60,785 nt of DNA from Candidatus Rifleibacteriota bacterium (GTDB taxonomy: Bacteria > Muiribacteriota > Ozemobacteria > Ozemobacterales > Ozemobacteraceae): the NCBI GenBank assembly GCA_012520995.1, contig JAAYNI010000030.1:1-60785 (forward strand). Direction: 5' to 3'. The position numbers and the translations under genes were made by a program. Below the pieces are notes generated by a model that did no database searches, was not told the origin of the DNA, and was given only the letters and a program-made list of their open reading frames with translations. Shown here piece by piece: positions 17,216-25,109 of this stretch (the first letter of the stretch is position 1; each line of letters begins with the position of its first letter).

Positions 17216-18312
17216 TCAAAATTTCTCCTTTTAAATCTTTGTTGTTTTATTTCTCTCCTTTTTATAAGGGATTGCCTCTTTTTATAATTCTCTCTTTTCT
17301 TTTGTCCTGTGTTTCTTTGACTCCAGTTTTGGCACGTTCTTTCCCTGAGCCTAAGCTGGAAAAGATATCCGATTTTTATGCTAAGCGTTTGCTTTATCCG
17401 AAAATTTCTGGCTGGAGACAGCAATCTTTGCATGGCTCTTATAAGGTTTTCGAACCGGAGCTCCCGGATTCAGTAAAAAATAACTCGGGCATTGTGCTGA
17501 TCCTTCATGACGCGCTTTCTCCCGCTCCTGAACATTACGCTGGCTTTATCCGTTATTTGACGGCAACAGGCTGGATTGTGGTTTTTCCTTTTTATTCCGC
17601 TCCTGCCTCAACCAAAGGTGAACATCTTTATTCAGCGGTTTGGGCACTTAAGGACTTTTTACAACAGTATGCCGATCTAAAAAAAGCTCCTCCTCCAGTT
17701 GACAAGTTCGCTGTTTGGGGACATGGCACAGGTGCTCTTCTTGCCGCAAATCTTTCGGCTTCTTATGATTATTTTGGTTTGCCTCATCCTAAGGCTTTGC
17801 TTTTGATGACTCCTAAAAAGTCTTTCGGAAAGTTGCTGGATTTGACTGGGATAAGCCGGGAAACTTTTATGGTTGTAGTAGTAGGCGACAAAATGAAGAG
17901 GGCGGATATTCACTTCGCCGCCGAGATGTTTCATGGAACAGATCGGGTACCGCGAGCTAACAAACTTTTTGTGACCGTGCGTTCTGATATGCATGGCAGA
18001 CCGCCTTTGATAGCTGATTATTCTGCCCCTCTTTCCTCGGTGACACGTCCTTCTTCGCCTTTATTCAGAACTTCAGAGGCGGAATGGATTCTCGCTTTTA
18101 ATAGAGATTTCAGAAGCGGGTATGTGCATGCGTCACCCCTAACCCTTTATGATTTTTTGGTGACATTCCGCATTTTCGATAACTTGACTTCTGCCGCTTT
18201 GGAAGAGAGACAAGGTTTAAAAGAGCTTCTTTATTCCAAAGAGTTTTCTTCTATGGGTTACTGGACTGACGGCAAGAGAATTAATCCTATGAAGGTGACT
18301 GCTAATCCTTAA
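17212..18312 (+). CDS. Alpha/beta-hydrolase-fold protein lacking the nucleophile serine
   Basis: 366 residues from a TTG that overlaps the previous stop; the exact start is uncertain. A signal sequence (PLFIILSFLLSCVSLTPVLA) precedes the hydrolase fold. The fold shows SGIVLILHDALSPAPEHYAG (oxyanion region), YLTATGWIVVFPFYSAPAS, and the nucleophile elbow VWGHGTGALLAANLSAS. The elbow should read GxSxG but has Gly in place of Ser. The later VVVVGDKMKRAD and VTVRSDMHGRPPLIADY supply the expected acid and His, in a pattern seen in chlorophyllase-like/dienelactone-type hydrolases. It is probably exported. It is either a non-catalytic member or uses another mechanism. Confidence 0.65.
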   Translation: MIKISPFKSLLFYFSPFYKGLPLFIILSFLLSCVSLTPVLARSFPEPKLEKISDFYAKRLLYPKISGWRQQSLHGSYKVFEPELPDSVKNNSGIVLILHDALSPAPEHYAGFIRYLTATGWIVVFPFYSAPASTKGEHLYSAVWALKDFLQQYADLKKAPPPVDKFAVWGHGTGALLAANLSASYDYFGLPHPKALLLMTPKKSFGKLLDLTGISRETFMVVVVGDKMKRADIHFAAEMFHGTDRVPRANKLFVTVRSDMHGRPPLIADYSAPLSSVTRPSSPLFRTSEAEWILAFNRDFRSGYVHASPLTLYDFLVTFRIFDNLTSAALEERQGLKELLYSKEFSSMGYWTDGKRINPMKVTANP

Positions 18313-18338
18313 TAAAGCTTTAGAACCATAACTTGCGA

Positions 18339-18368
18339 TTGACTAATGGAAAAATAGTTGTTTATAAT
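18339..18368 (+). promoter_or_regulatory. Promoter of the DUF6754/GlmL operon
   Basis: TTGACT (18339-18344), 18-base spacer, TATAAT (18363-18368); five of six and six of six matches to consensus. The ATG at 18412 has GGAGGT eight bases upstream. Confidence 0.8.
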
Positions 18369-18411
18369 AGCCATTTAGCAAAAGAATTAAAATTTCTGGA
18401 GGTCTTTTAAT

Positions 18412-20328
18412 ATGAATGTTGTGCTTAGACATAACATGAGGATACCGGCGATAGCGCTTATCTTAGCTTTTATTGCCAGTATAAGTCCACTCATGGTTAT
18501 AGCTCCCAAGCCAGTTTTAGGAGCTGAACCGATGCTAGAACAATTTGGAATAGGTGAACCGCCTCCTCCTCCTGAGGGCGTTCATAAAACAGTATCCAAA
18601 ACAGCAAGGCGTGCTGCTTCCTCAGTTTTGCCGATTTCGTTTGATCGGATTTTTGAAGAGATGCTTCCTGACTCCTTCATAGAAGTTTCGGCACAAAAAA
18701 TTGCTCCTGCTGATGTTGATGCGCTTTATATCTCTTTTGAACAAACTCCGGAGATTCTTTCAGAAAATATTGAGATGGGCAAAAAAAGCATGCCAATGCT
18801 GCCGGAACCAGTAGAAGGAATTCCTCAGCCCAAAAACTTGCCTCCCTCTTATACGACTTCTATAGTTAAACATTCTCCCGGTATTAAGCCTCCTCCTGTG
18901 GTTGACTTGGGGGAAGGATATGTGCCTGTTCCTACTCCTCCGACAATTGAACTGGAGGAAGAGGCAGACGCTTGGGTAAGCGGGGCAGTTCATCATGCAG
19001 ATGGAATTTATGGGGGAAGTTTCTCCCACTCTTGTTGCTCCAGAGCTTCCTATGTGCCTCCTCCGGTAGAACTCTCCAATAATGAATTGCGTGAAAAAGC
19101 TGTAGTTAATAATTTGAGACATCGCCCTGAAACTTCAGCAACTTATAGAAGGTATTCAGGTATGGTTCCCGAACTTCCGCCTGCAGTAGATTTGAGACAG
19201 CCTGAAGAAGATGTTTGGGCTGTTTATGACAATGACTCTGTTTCTGGAGAGCTTGAAATGACAGCTGCTGTAAAAGCAGCGGAAATGGCCGTGTGTAACG
19301 ACCAGGGTATTGCTAATGAAAATTTGCCTGAGTTTCCGCAGAGTCTTTCCGGAACTGTTTCGGAAACAGCGGCAAACACAGTTAACGAGCCAGCTTCTTC
19401 TCATGTGAAAACAGCGGTAGGCACAGCTATGGATCATACTGTTGCCGCTTCTGTGCCGGCAGTTGCAACTGTCGCTGCGACTTCGCCTCAACCAAAACCT
19501 GCTGTCAATACAGGCGGCACTTCATTTATAGTGCCTGAGCGTGTTCCTGTTTTGATCATTCTCATAGTTTTCTGTGCATGTATTTGGCATGCAGTCTCCA
19601 AAGCAAGGCGAGGAGAGGCTCTGTTTATCAGAAAAATCAGCGGTCTCTCAGCTCTGGAAGATGCTGTCGGAAGAGCTACCGAAATGGGCCGAGGCGTGCT
19701 TTATATCCCCGGTATTGCGGATATGGACGATATTCAGACTATAGCTGGCGTTACCATAATGGGACATGTGGCTAAAACTGCTGCTGAATACGAAACTCCT
19801 TTCTACAACCCCATGGCGCGCTCGTTTGTTATGTCGGTTGCTCAGGAAGTTGTAAAGCAGGCTTATCTTGAAAAAGGCAAGATGGATGCTTATCGTCCTG
19901 ACAGAATTACTTACCTTACAGATGACCAGTTCGGCTTTGTTTCTGGTGTTGCAGGCTTAATGACTCGTGAAAAACCGGCTGCATGTTTCTATTTTGGCAC
20001 TTTTTATGCTGAATCCTTGATACTCGCTGAAACAGGAAACTCAGTAGGAGCGATTCAGGTTTCAGGAACAGCCGAGGCCTCGCAGATACCTTTCTTCGTT
20101 GCAGCATGTGACTATACTCTGATTGGCGAAGAGCTTTATGCGGCTTCAGCTTATTTTTCAAAAAATCCTCGCGAAATAGGTACTCTTAAAGGGCAAGATT
20201 TGATGAAAGTTTTGATAATTTTCTCCATAATCTTTGCCACAATAGTAGTAACGCTCAAAGAGGGGCAATTTATTGCCAGCCCCGGCTTTGTTAATTTCGC
20301 AGAACGTTTCATGCATTATCTTAAGTAA
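18412..20328 (+). CDS. DUF6754-type membrane protein with long exported proline-rich N-terminus
   Basis: 638 residues, first gene of a seven-gene operon. A signal or anchor sequence (residues about 10-35, IPAIALILAFIASISPLMVI) is followed by about 330 low-complexity residues rich in Pro, Val, Ala and Ser (PPPPEGVHKT, PPPVDLGEGYVPVPTPP). A membrane helix (VPVLIILIVFCACIWHAVS, about 375) leads into the conserved domain: GLSALEDAVGRATEMGRGVL, DIQTIAGVTIMGHVAKTAAE, TYLTDDQFGFVSGVAGLMTR, FYFGTFYAESLILAETGNSV, FFVAACDYTLIGEELYAASA. A second helix (LIIFSIIFATIVVTL) is near the end. I recognise the conserved part as DUF6754-like from memory. No biochemical function is known to me. Confidence 0.82.
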   Translation: MNVVLRHNMRIPAIALILAFIASISPLMVIAPKPVLGAEPMLEQFGIGEPPPPPEGVHKTVSKTARRAASSVLPISFDRIFEEMLPDSFIEVSAQKIAPADVDALYISFEQTPEILSENIEMGKKSMPMLPEPVEGIPQPKNLPPSYTTSIVKHSPGIKPPPVVDLGEGYVPVPTPPTIELEEEADAWVSGAVHHADGIYGGSFSHSCCSRASYVPPPVELSNNELREKAVVNNLRHRPETSATYRRYSGMVPELPPAVDLRQPEEDVWAVYDNDSVSGELEMTAAVKAAEMAVCNDQGIANENLPEFPQSLSGTVSETAANTVNEPASSHVKTAVGTAMDHTVAASVPAVATVAATSPQPKPAVNTGGTSFIVPERVPVLIILIVFCACIWHAVSKARRGEALFIRKISGLSALEDAVGRATEMGRGVLYIPGIADMDDIQTIAGVTIMGHVAKTAAEYETPFYNPMARSFVMSVAQEVVKQAYLEKGKMDAYRPDRITYLTDDQFGFVSGVAGLMTREKPAACFYFGTFYAESLILAETGNSVGAIQVSGTAEASQIPFFVAACDYTLIGEELYAASAYFSKNPREIGTLKGQDLMKVLIIFSIIFATIVVTLKEGQFIASPGFVNFAERFMHYLK

Positions 20329-20343
20329 GGAGCCGAAAAACAA

Positions 20344-21357
20344 ATGCTATTTATAAAACGAACTCTTCCGTTATTTGTAACTTTTGTTGTCGGAACCTTG
20401 ATGATTATAGCCTTCTTCAGCGGAGCATCTCCTGATTCCCCGATCAAAAGGATTGAGAGCACTTTGCCTCGTTGGACCCAAATTGTCATGGCTTTTACCA
20501 TGGTTCTTGGTTCTTTGAACCTGGTGCTGATAAATCTAAGGAAGGTTAACCGTAAGGTTCCTGGATATGGTTACAGCATAGTTTTGCTGGTTGGTTTTTT
20601 TGCTATGGCTATAGCCGGACTCTTTGCTGGTTCTTGGCGTATCGCTGAAAAGAATATTAAAGTGGGAGGCGTCTATAGGTGCTTAGACCAATCAGGCAGA
20701 AGTTTTTCCAAGGTGATGGTGATCGGAATAGATTATCTGGACTTGGAAGCTGAAAAAGCAGCTCTTTTAAAGGCCGGAGATCCTGCATCTCTTGAAACAG
20801 CGGCTGGGCTGGATATGAATGCCAAGGTCGTGGACAGGATAAGAGTTGCATACCTTGATAAAGACGACAAAGTTCTTAAGAGGACAGTAAAAGACGAAAA
20901 AGGCCGTGAAAAAGAAGTTGATTATATTGAAGCTGTCACTTCTGATCGCATAAAGGGCATTTGTGGCGTGCTTATGCATGACAGCCAGCGAATTCTCTAT
21001 AAGGGTGTGTTTGCTAATGCTCAGGCTACCATGTTCTCACTGCTTGCTTTCTTTGTTGCGTCAGCTTCTTTCAGAGCTTTCAGAATAAAGTCAAAAGAAT
21101 CAGCTCTCTTGATGTTATCAGCATTTATAGTTATGCTTGGCAATATTCCTCTGGCTAATACAGTTTCTATGTGGCTGATGAAGATTCCCGTCATAGGAAA
21201 ATTTCTTGATATAGTCACAATAAAAGAATGGCTGCTGGCTTACCCCAGCTCTGCCGCGCAAACTGCAATTATCATTGGAGCTACATTAGGCTCTATGACA
21301 GCATCGCTCAAGATTTTGCTTGGTATTGAACGCTCGCATCTTGGCGGGGAAGGTTGA
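20344..21357 (+). CDS. Multi-pass membrane protein of the DUF6754/GlmL operon, unknown function
   Basis: 337 residues. Three N-terminal helices (LFVTFVVGTLMIIAFFSG, IVMAFTMVLGSLNLVLI, SIVLLVGFFAMAIAGLFAG) precede a soluble loop at about 100-215 with charged segments such as LDKDDKVLKRTVKDEKGREK. Three C-terminal helices follow (TMFSLLAFFVASASFRAF, ALLMLSAFIVMLGNIPLANT, TAIIIGATLGSMTASLKILL). AAGGAGCCG lies before the ATG, 15 bp after the upstream stop. The symmetry of 3 + 3 helices around a soluble domain is clear, but no transport signature is seen. Confidence 0.78.
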   Translation: MLFIKRTLPLFVTFVVGTLMIIAFFSGASPDSPIKRIESTLPRWTQIVMAFTMVLGSLNLVLINLRKVNRKVPGYGYSIVLLVGFFAMAIAGLFAGSWRIAEKNIKVGGVYRCLDQSGRSFSKVMVIGIDYLDLEAEKAALLKAGDPASLETAAGLDMNAKVVDRIRVAYLDKDDKVLKRTVKDEKGREKEVDYIEAVTSDRIKGICGVLMHDSQRILYKGVFANAQATMFSLLAFFVASASFRAFRIKSKESALLMLSAFIVMLGNIPLANTVSMWLMKIPVIGKFLDIVTIKEWLLAYPSSAAQTAIIIGATLGSMTASLKILLGIERSHLGGEG

Positions 21358-21365
21358 GGCTGACT

Positions 21366-22265
21366 ATGGATTTTTTGATTAAGCTTAAAGATATAGATAG
21401 ACGTTGGATTTTCTTGTTCCTTGCTTTTTCTCTCATTCTTCCGATGATTTTCAAACCTCATATGAAGATTGTTGCAAGTAAAGCGGTTCAAGAGCTTTAT
21501 GACTATATAGAAAAACTCCCTGAGGGAACAAGGTGTTTTCTCTCATTTGACTTTGATCCTGGCGCAGAACCTGAACTTGGTCCTACTGCCTCAGCTGTCT
21601 TGACACATATGCTTAGACGCAATCTTAAACCCGTTATGGGTGGAAACTGGCCTCTGGCAGGCGAGTTGGCTGAAAGGGGAATTGCTACTGCAATCAGAAG
21701 ATATCAAGAGACATACGAGGAAAGCAAATCTAAAGGTTTGTTGGCTCCTGGGGCTAAGTATGAAGTCAAAAACGGTGAAGATTATGTGATTCTGGGCTAT
21801 AAAACAGGCGGCACGATACATGTCAAAAATATCTCCAAGGACTTTTTGACTTATTATCCCCAAGATAAAGACGGGGTTTCTACTGCCAATATGAAAATTT
21901 TCCAAAATTCTGACGGAAGAAAATTCAAAATGCAGGATTTCGGTCTTGTTTTCAGTATGACAGCCGGAACGAATGGAATTGAAGCCTATATTAGTATGGC
22001 CAGCGAACACAAATGCACTATGTCGGCTGCTTGCACTTCAGTAAATATACCCAAGTTTACCACTTACAGACAGACTAAACAGCTTGTAGGCTCTGTCGGA
22101 GGTCTTCCTGCTGCTGCAGAATATGAAAGCCTTGTCGGTTACTATGGTACTGCTTCTGAAGGTATTGGCCCTCAGACTATGGCGCATCTATTGATTATGT
22201 TCTTCATAGTTGTCGGTAATATGTCTTACTTCGCCGAACGCTGGGCGACAAAGAAATCAAAGTAA
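21366..22265 (+). CDS. Membrane-anchored protein of the DUF6754/GlmL operon, unknown function
   Basis: 299 residues from the ATG at 21366; TTGAGG six bases upstream decides this over a TTG at 21354. An N-terminal helix (WIFLFLAFSLILPMIFKP) and a C-terminal helix (MAHLLIMFFIVVGNMSYF) flank a large soluble domain. Its most striking block is RCFLSFDFDPGAEPELGPTA followed by VLTHMLRRNLKPVMGGNWPL; another is QDFGLVFSMTAGTNGIEAYI. It contains a few cysteines (SAACTSVNIPKF). Topology predicts the soluble part faces one side, with both ends anchored. No known fold is recognised. Confidence 0.78.
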   Translation: MDFLIKLKDIDRRWIFLFLAFSLILPMIFKPHMKIVASKAVQELYDYIEKLPEGTRCFLSFDFDPGAEPELGPTASAVLTHMLRRNLKPVMGGNWPLAGELAERGIATAIRRYQETYEESKSKGLLAPGAKYEVKNGEDYVILGYKTGGTIHVKNISKDFLTYYPQDKDGVSTANMKIFQNSDGRKFKMQDFGLVFSMTAGTNGIEAYISMASEHKCTMSAACTSVNIPKFTTYRQTKQLVGSVGGLPAAAEYESLVGYYGTASEGIGPQTMAHLLIMFFIVVGNMSYFAERWATKKSK

Positions 22266-22275
22266 GGAGAGGACA

Positions 22276-22926
22276 ATGACAGAAATACTAGTAGCAATAG
22301 CAGGGGTAGGTATTACCCTTTGCTGTTTCAGCTTTCTTTATAAAGACAATCCCTTTTATCACTTCGCCGAGTCTCTCTATGTCGGCATTTCCGCGGGCTA
22401 CTATCTATCAGTGGTTTCTTTCCACCAAGTGATAAAGCCTCTGCTTTTGGCTAGGCTTTTCCCGCAGCAATTTGCATCAGGTTTGGCGGTTGCCGGTCCT
22501 TCAGATGCTGTTTTCTGGATTCCGGCTTTTCTGGGAATTTTAATGCTTTTTAAACTTGTTCCTTCGCTTTCATGGATAAGCCGCTATACAATAGCATTTG
22601 TCATGGGAGTCTCTACGGGTTTGGTTCTGGTTACAAGCATCGAACAGTATATAATTCCTCAGATACAGAAGTCCATTAAGCCTCTTATCCTGGTAGACAA
22701 CGTAGGAACCAGTCTTTCTAATATAATACTGGTTTTGGCTACTATATGCTGCCTCTTCTACTTTTTCTTTTCGACAGAGCACAAGGGACCCCTCTATGGC
22801 AATATGGCTAAACTCGGAATCTGGTTTTTGATGATCTTTATTGGAGCCAGCTTCGGTTCTACAGTAATGGGGCGTTTGACTATTCTGATCGGAAGATTCC
22901 AGTATTTGGCGAATCCTTTGGGTTGA
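22276..22926 (+). CDS. Multi-pass membrane protein of the DUF6754/GlmL operon, unknown function
   Basis: 216 residues from an ATG preceded by AAGGAGAGG; the longer frame upstream overlaps the previous gene and lacks a ribosome site. It is almost entirely hydrophobic, with about six helices: EILVAIAGVGITLCCFSFLY, a segment around YVGISAGYYLSVVSF, AVFWIPAFLGILMLFKLVPS, TIAFVMGVSTGLVLVTSI, IILVLATICCLFYFFFST and LGIWFLMIFIGASFGSTVMG. It probably forms the membrane core of the complex together with the 337-residue protein. No signature motif is recognised. Confidence 0.78.
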   Translation: MTEILVAIAGVGITLCCFSFLYKDNPFYHFAESLYVGISAGYYLSVVSFHQVIKPLLLARLFPQQFASGLAVAGPSDAVFWIPAFLGILMLFKLVPSLSWISRYTIAFVMGVSTGLVLVTSIEQYIIPQIQKSIKPLILVDNVGTSLSNIILVLATICCLFYFFFSTEHKGPLYGNMAKLGIWFLMIFIGASFGSTVMGRLTILIGRFQYLANPLG

Positions 22927-22940
22927 ACAGGTAAAAACAA

Positions 22941-23285
22941 ATGGGAATGTGGACAATAAATGCTGATGACCTCAGCAGCGGCGGTTTTACAGCTGAAGAG
23001 CTTGACGGCTTTGAAGAACAGCTTGCAGGCTATCTGGTTGAAAAGCGCATGACAGCTCCTGCTGTCGTGGCCCTTGAGATGTCCAAGCCGCTTTCTTTTG
23101 TCGGTTACAGCATTTTGTCCATGTTTGCTCCTGCAATACGGCTGATAGCGGATCCTCGCAAGCTTGATAAGTTTATTGCGATAGCTCATAACCGAACTCG
23201 CATCAACAGCTTGATCACAAAAATAGAGCTTAAGGAAAAGATATTCGCTGCAAAAGAGAAAGGTGATGAACAAAGTGCGAAATAA
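22941..23285 (+). CDS. Small helical protein of the DUF6754/GlmL operon
   Basis: 114 residues, starting 15 bp after the preceding gene. It is soluble or peripheral, with an acidic first third (TAEELDGFEEQLAGYLVEKR). A mildly hydrophobic stretch (SFVGYSILSMFAPAIRLIAD) could be a re-entrant or amphipathic helix. The C-terminus is basic and helical (NSLITKIELKEKIFAAKEKG). Its 3' end overlaps the GlmL-family gene by about 20 bp, so the two are translationally coupled. Family unknown. Confidence 0.72.
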   Translation: MGMWTINADDLSSGGFTAEELDGFEEQLAGYLVEKRMTAPAVVALEMSKPLSFVGYSILSMFAPAIRLIADPRKLDKFIAIAHNRTRINSLITKIELKEKIFAAKEKGDEQSAK

Positions 23286-25086
23286 AAAAGAAATTACAAG
23301 CATTCTAGCGACAGACTGCGGTAGCACTACTACTAAAGCGATTTTGATAGAAAAAAAAGATGGCGTTTTCAGGCTGGTAGTCAGAGGAGAAGCTCCAACT
23401 ACAGTTGAAGCGCCTGTCGAAGACGTTACCCAGGGCGTTTTAAACGCAGTTTCTGAAGTTCAGGAATTGGCCGGTCGCCAGATACTCACAGACGACGGCA
23501 AAGGCATTATAAAACCGAAAAAAGACGGAAAAGGCGTAGACCTTTATGTCTCTACCAGTTCGGCTGGCGGCGGTCTCCAAATGATGGTCAGCGGAGTCGT
23601 CAAGACTATGTCTGCTGAGTCTGCTACTAGAGCAGCATTGGGGGCTGGAGCTATAGTTATGGACGTTTTGGCGACCAATGACGGCAGATTGCCTCACCAA
23701 CGCATCGAAAGAATACGCCATCTGCGCCCTGATATGATACTTATTTCCGGCGGTGAAGACGGAGGCAACTCTTCTCACGTTATAGCCATGGCCGAAACCA
23801 TAGCGGCGGCAAGTCCCAAGGCAAGATTGGGAGTCGGTTATGAGCTTCCTGTTCTTTATGCGGGCAATAACGCCATAACCAAAAAGATTGAGGAAACACT
23901 TTCTGACAAAGTGGCATTGGATGTTACGGAAAACTTGAGACCTAGAATGGATACAGAAAACTTGATGCCGGCAAGACAAAAAATCCAGCATCTGTTTTTG
24001 GAACACGTTATGAGCCATGCGCCTGGTTATCCTCATTTGATGGAACTGACAGACGAGGATATAATGCCTACTCCTGGCGCTGTGGGCGATATAATGCAGC
24101 TCATAGCCAAAGAAAAAAACATTTCTGTAGTCGGAGCTGACATTGGCGGAGCTACCACAGACGTTTTCAGTGTTTTTAAAGGCATTTACAACAAATCTGT
24201 TTCAGCCAACTACGGCATGAGTTATTCTATCAGCAACGTCTTCGCCGAAGCTGGTCTGGAGAATGTCATGAGATGGGTTCCCTTTGAAATGGCTGAAAAT
24301 GATCTAAGAAACAGAATTAAAAACAAAATGATCAGGCCTACGACTATACCCGCTCTCCTTGAAGAGCTTATGATTGAACAGGCTTGTGCCAGAGAAGCTT
24401 TGAGACTTTCTTTTGATCAGCATAAATCCTTGGCGGTCGGCCTGAAAGGTGTTCAGCAGGAAAGAAGCATAGGCGACGTTTTCTCTCAGACTACAACAGG
24501 CGAATCATTGGTAGATTTGATGGAGCTGGATATGCTTATAGGTTCAGGCGGAGTTCTTTCTCACGCTCCTAGAAGGCAGCAGACTGCAATGATGCTCATA
24601 GATGCCTTTTTGCCGGAGGGCGTAACTCAGCTGACGGTGGACTCCATTTTTATGATGCCTCAGTTGGGTGTTCTCTCCAAAGTTCATAGTGAAGCTGCTT
24701 TAAGCGTTTTTGACAGAGACTGCTTGATATATATAGGCACATGTATTGCTCCTAAAGGAGTTGCAAAGAAAAAATATCAGCCTGTCTTAGACTATGTTCT
24801 TCATAAAGACAATGGAGAAAGAAGCAGCGGAACTATCGAAAGCGGCTGTCTTACGGTTATTCCTCTTGGAGTAGGCGAAAAAGCCAATCTTATGGTTAAA
24901 CCCAAATGGGGCTTTGATATGGGCAACGGTGACGGCAAGGAGTTTGAAAGCGAAGTTCATGGCGGAGTAGTCGGTTTGATATTTGATACTAGAGGAAGGC
25001 CCTTGGTTATTCCTGAAAATAACGCAGAACGCATTGACTTGATTAAGACTTGGTATAAGACTATGAATCTTTATCCTGGCCTCTAA
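23263..25086 (+). CDS. GlmL/MutL-family ASKHA-fold ATPase, not linked to glutamate mutase
   Basis: 607 residues. The actin-like fold signatures are TDCGSTTTKAILIEKKDG (phosphate 1) near the N-terminus and SVVGADIGGATTDVFSVF (phosphate 2, about residue 290). ILISGGEDGGNSSHVIAMAE, DIMPTPGAVGDIMQLIA and TVDSIFMMPQLGVLSKV match the GlmL (glutamate mutase L) pattern. In clostridial relatives this protein sits beside the B12-dependent mutase subunits GlmS and GlmE; neither is in this window. Here it lies among membrane proteins, so a mutase-repair role is unlikely and energising or sensing for a membrane complex is an inference. The start is uncertain between a GTG, an ATG three bases later and a downstream GTG. 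Confidence 0.88.
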   Translation: MMNKVRNKKEITSILATDCGSTTTKAILIEKKDGVFRLVVRGEAPTTVEAPVEDVTQGVLNAVSEVQELAGRQILTDDGKGIIKPKKDGKGVDLYVSTSSAGGGLQMMVSGVVKTMSAESATRAALGAGAIVMDVLATNDGRLPHQRIERIRHLRPDMILISGGEDGGNSSHVIAMAETIAAASPKARLGVGYELPVLYAGNNAITKKIEETLSDKVALDVTENLRPRMDTENLMPARQKIQHLFLEHVMSHAPGYPHLMELTDEDIMPTPGAVGDIMQLIAKEKNISVVGADIGGATTDVFSVFKGIYNKSVSANYGMSYSISNVFAEAGLENVMRWVPFEMAENDLRNRIKNKMIRPTTIPALLEELMIEQACAREALRLSFDQHKSLAVGLKGVQQERSIGDVFSQTTTGESLVDLMELDMLIGSGGVLSHAPRRQQTAMMLIDAFLPEGVTQLTVDSIFMMPQLGVLSKVHSEAALSVFDRDCLIYIGTCIAPKGVAKKKYQPVLDYVLHKDNGERSSGTIESGCLTVIPLGVGEKANLMVKPKWGFDMGNGDGKEFESEVHGGVVGLIFDTRGRPLVIPENNAERIDLIKTWYKTMNLYPGL

Positions 25087-25109
25087 TCGTTGAAAGAAAG
25101 GAATAAAAA

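Noticed and set aside
22794-23327. 177-codon minus-strand frame
   Set aside because: It runs opposite three operon genes with good ribosome sites; nothing supports it.
23440-24036. 198-codon minus-strand frame
   Set aside because: It is opposite the GlmL-family gene and has a composition typical of a shadow frame.
23263-25086. Glutamate mutase pathway
   Set aside because: No glmS, glmE or methylaspartase in the window; the GlmL name alone does not show the pathway.
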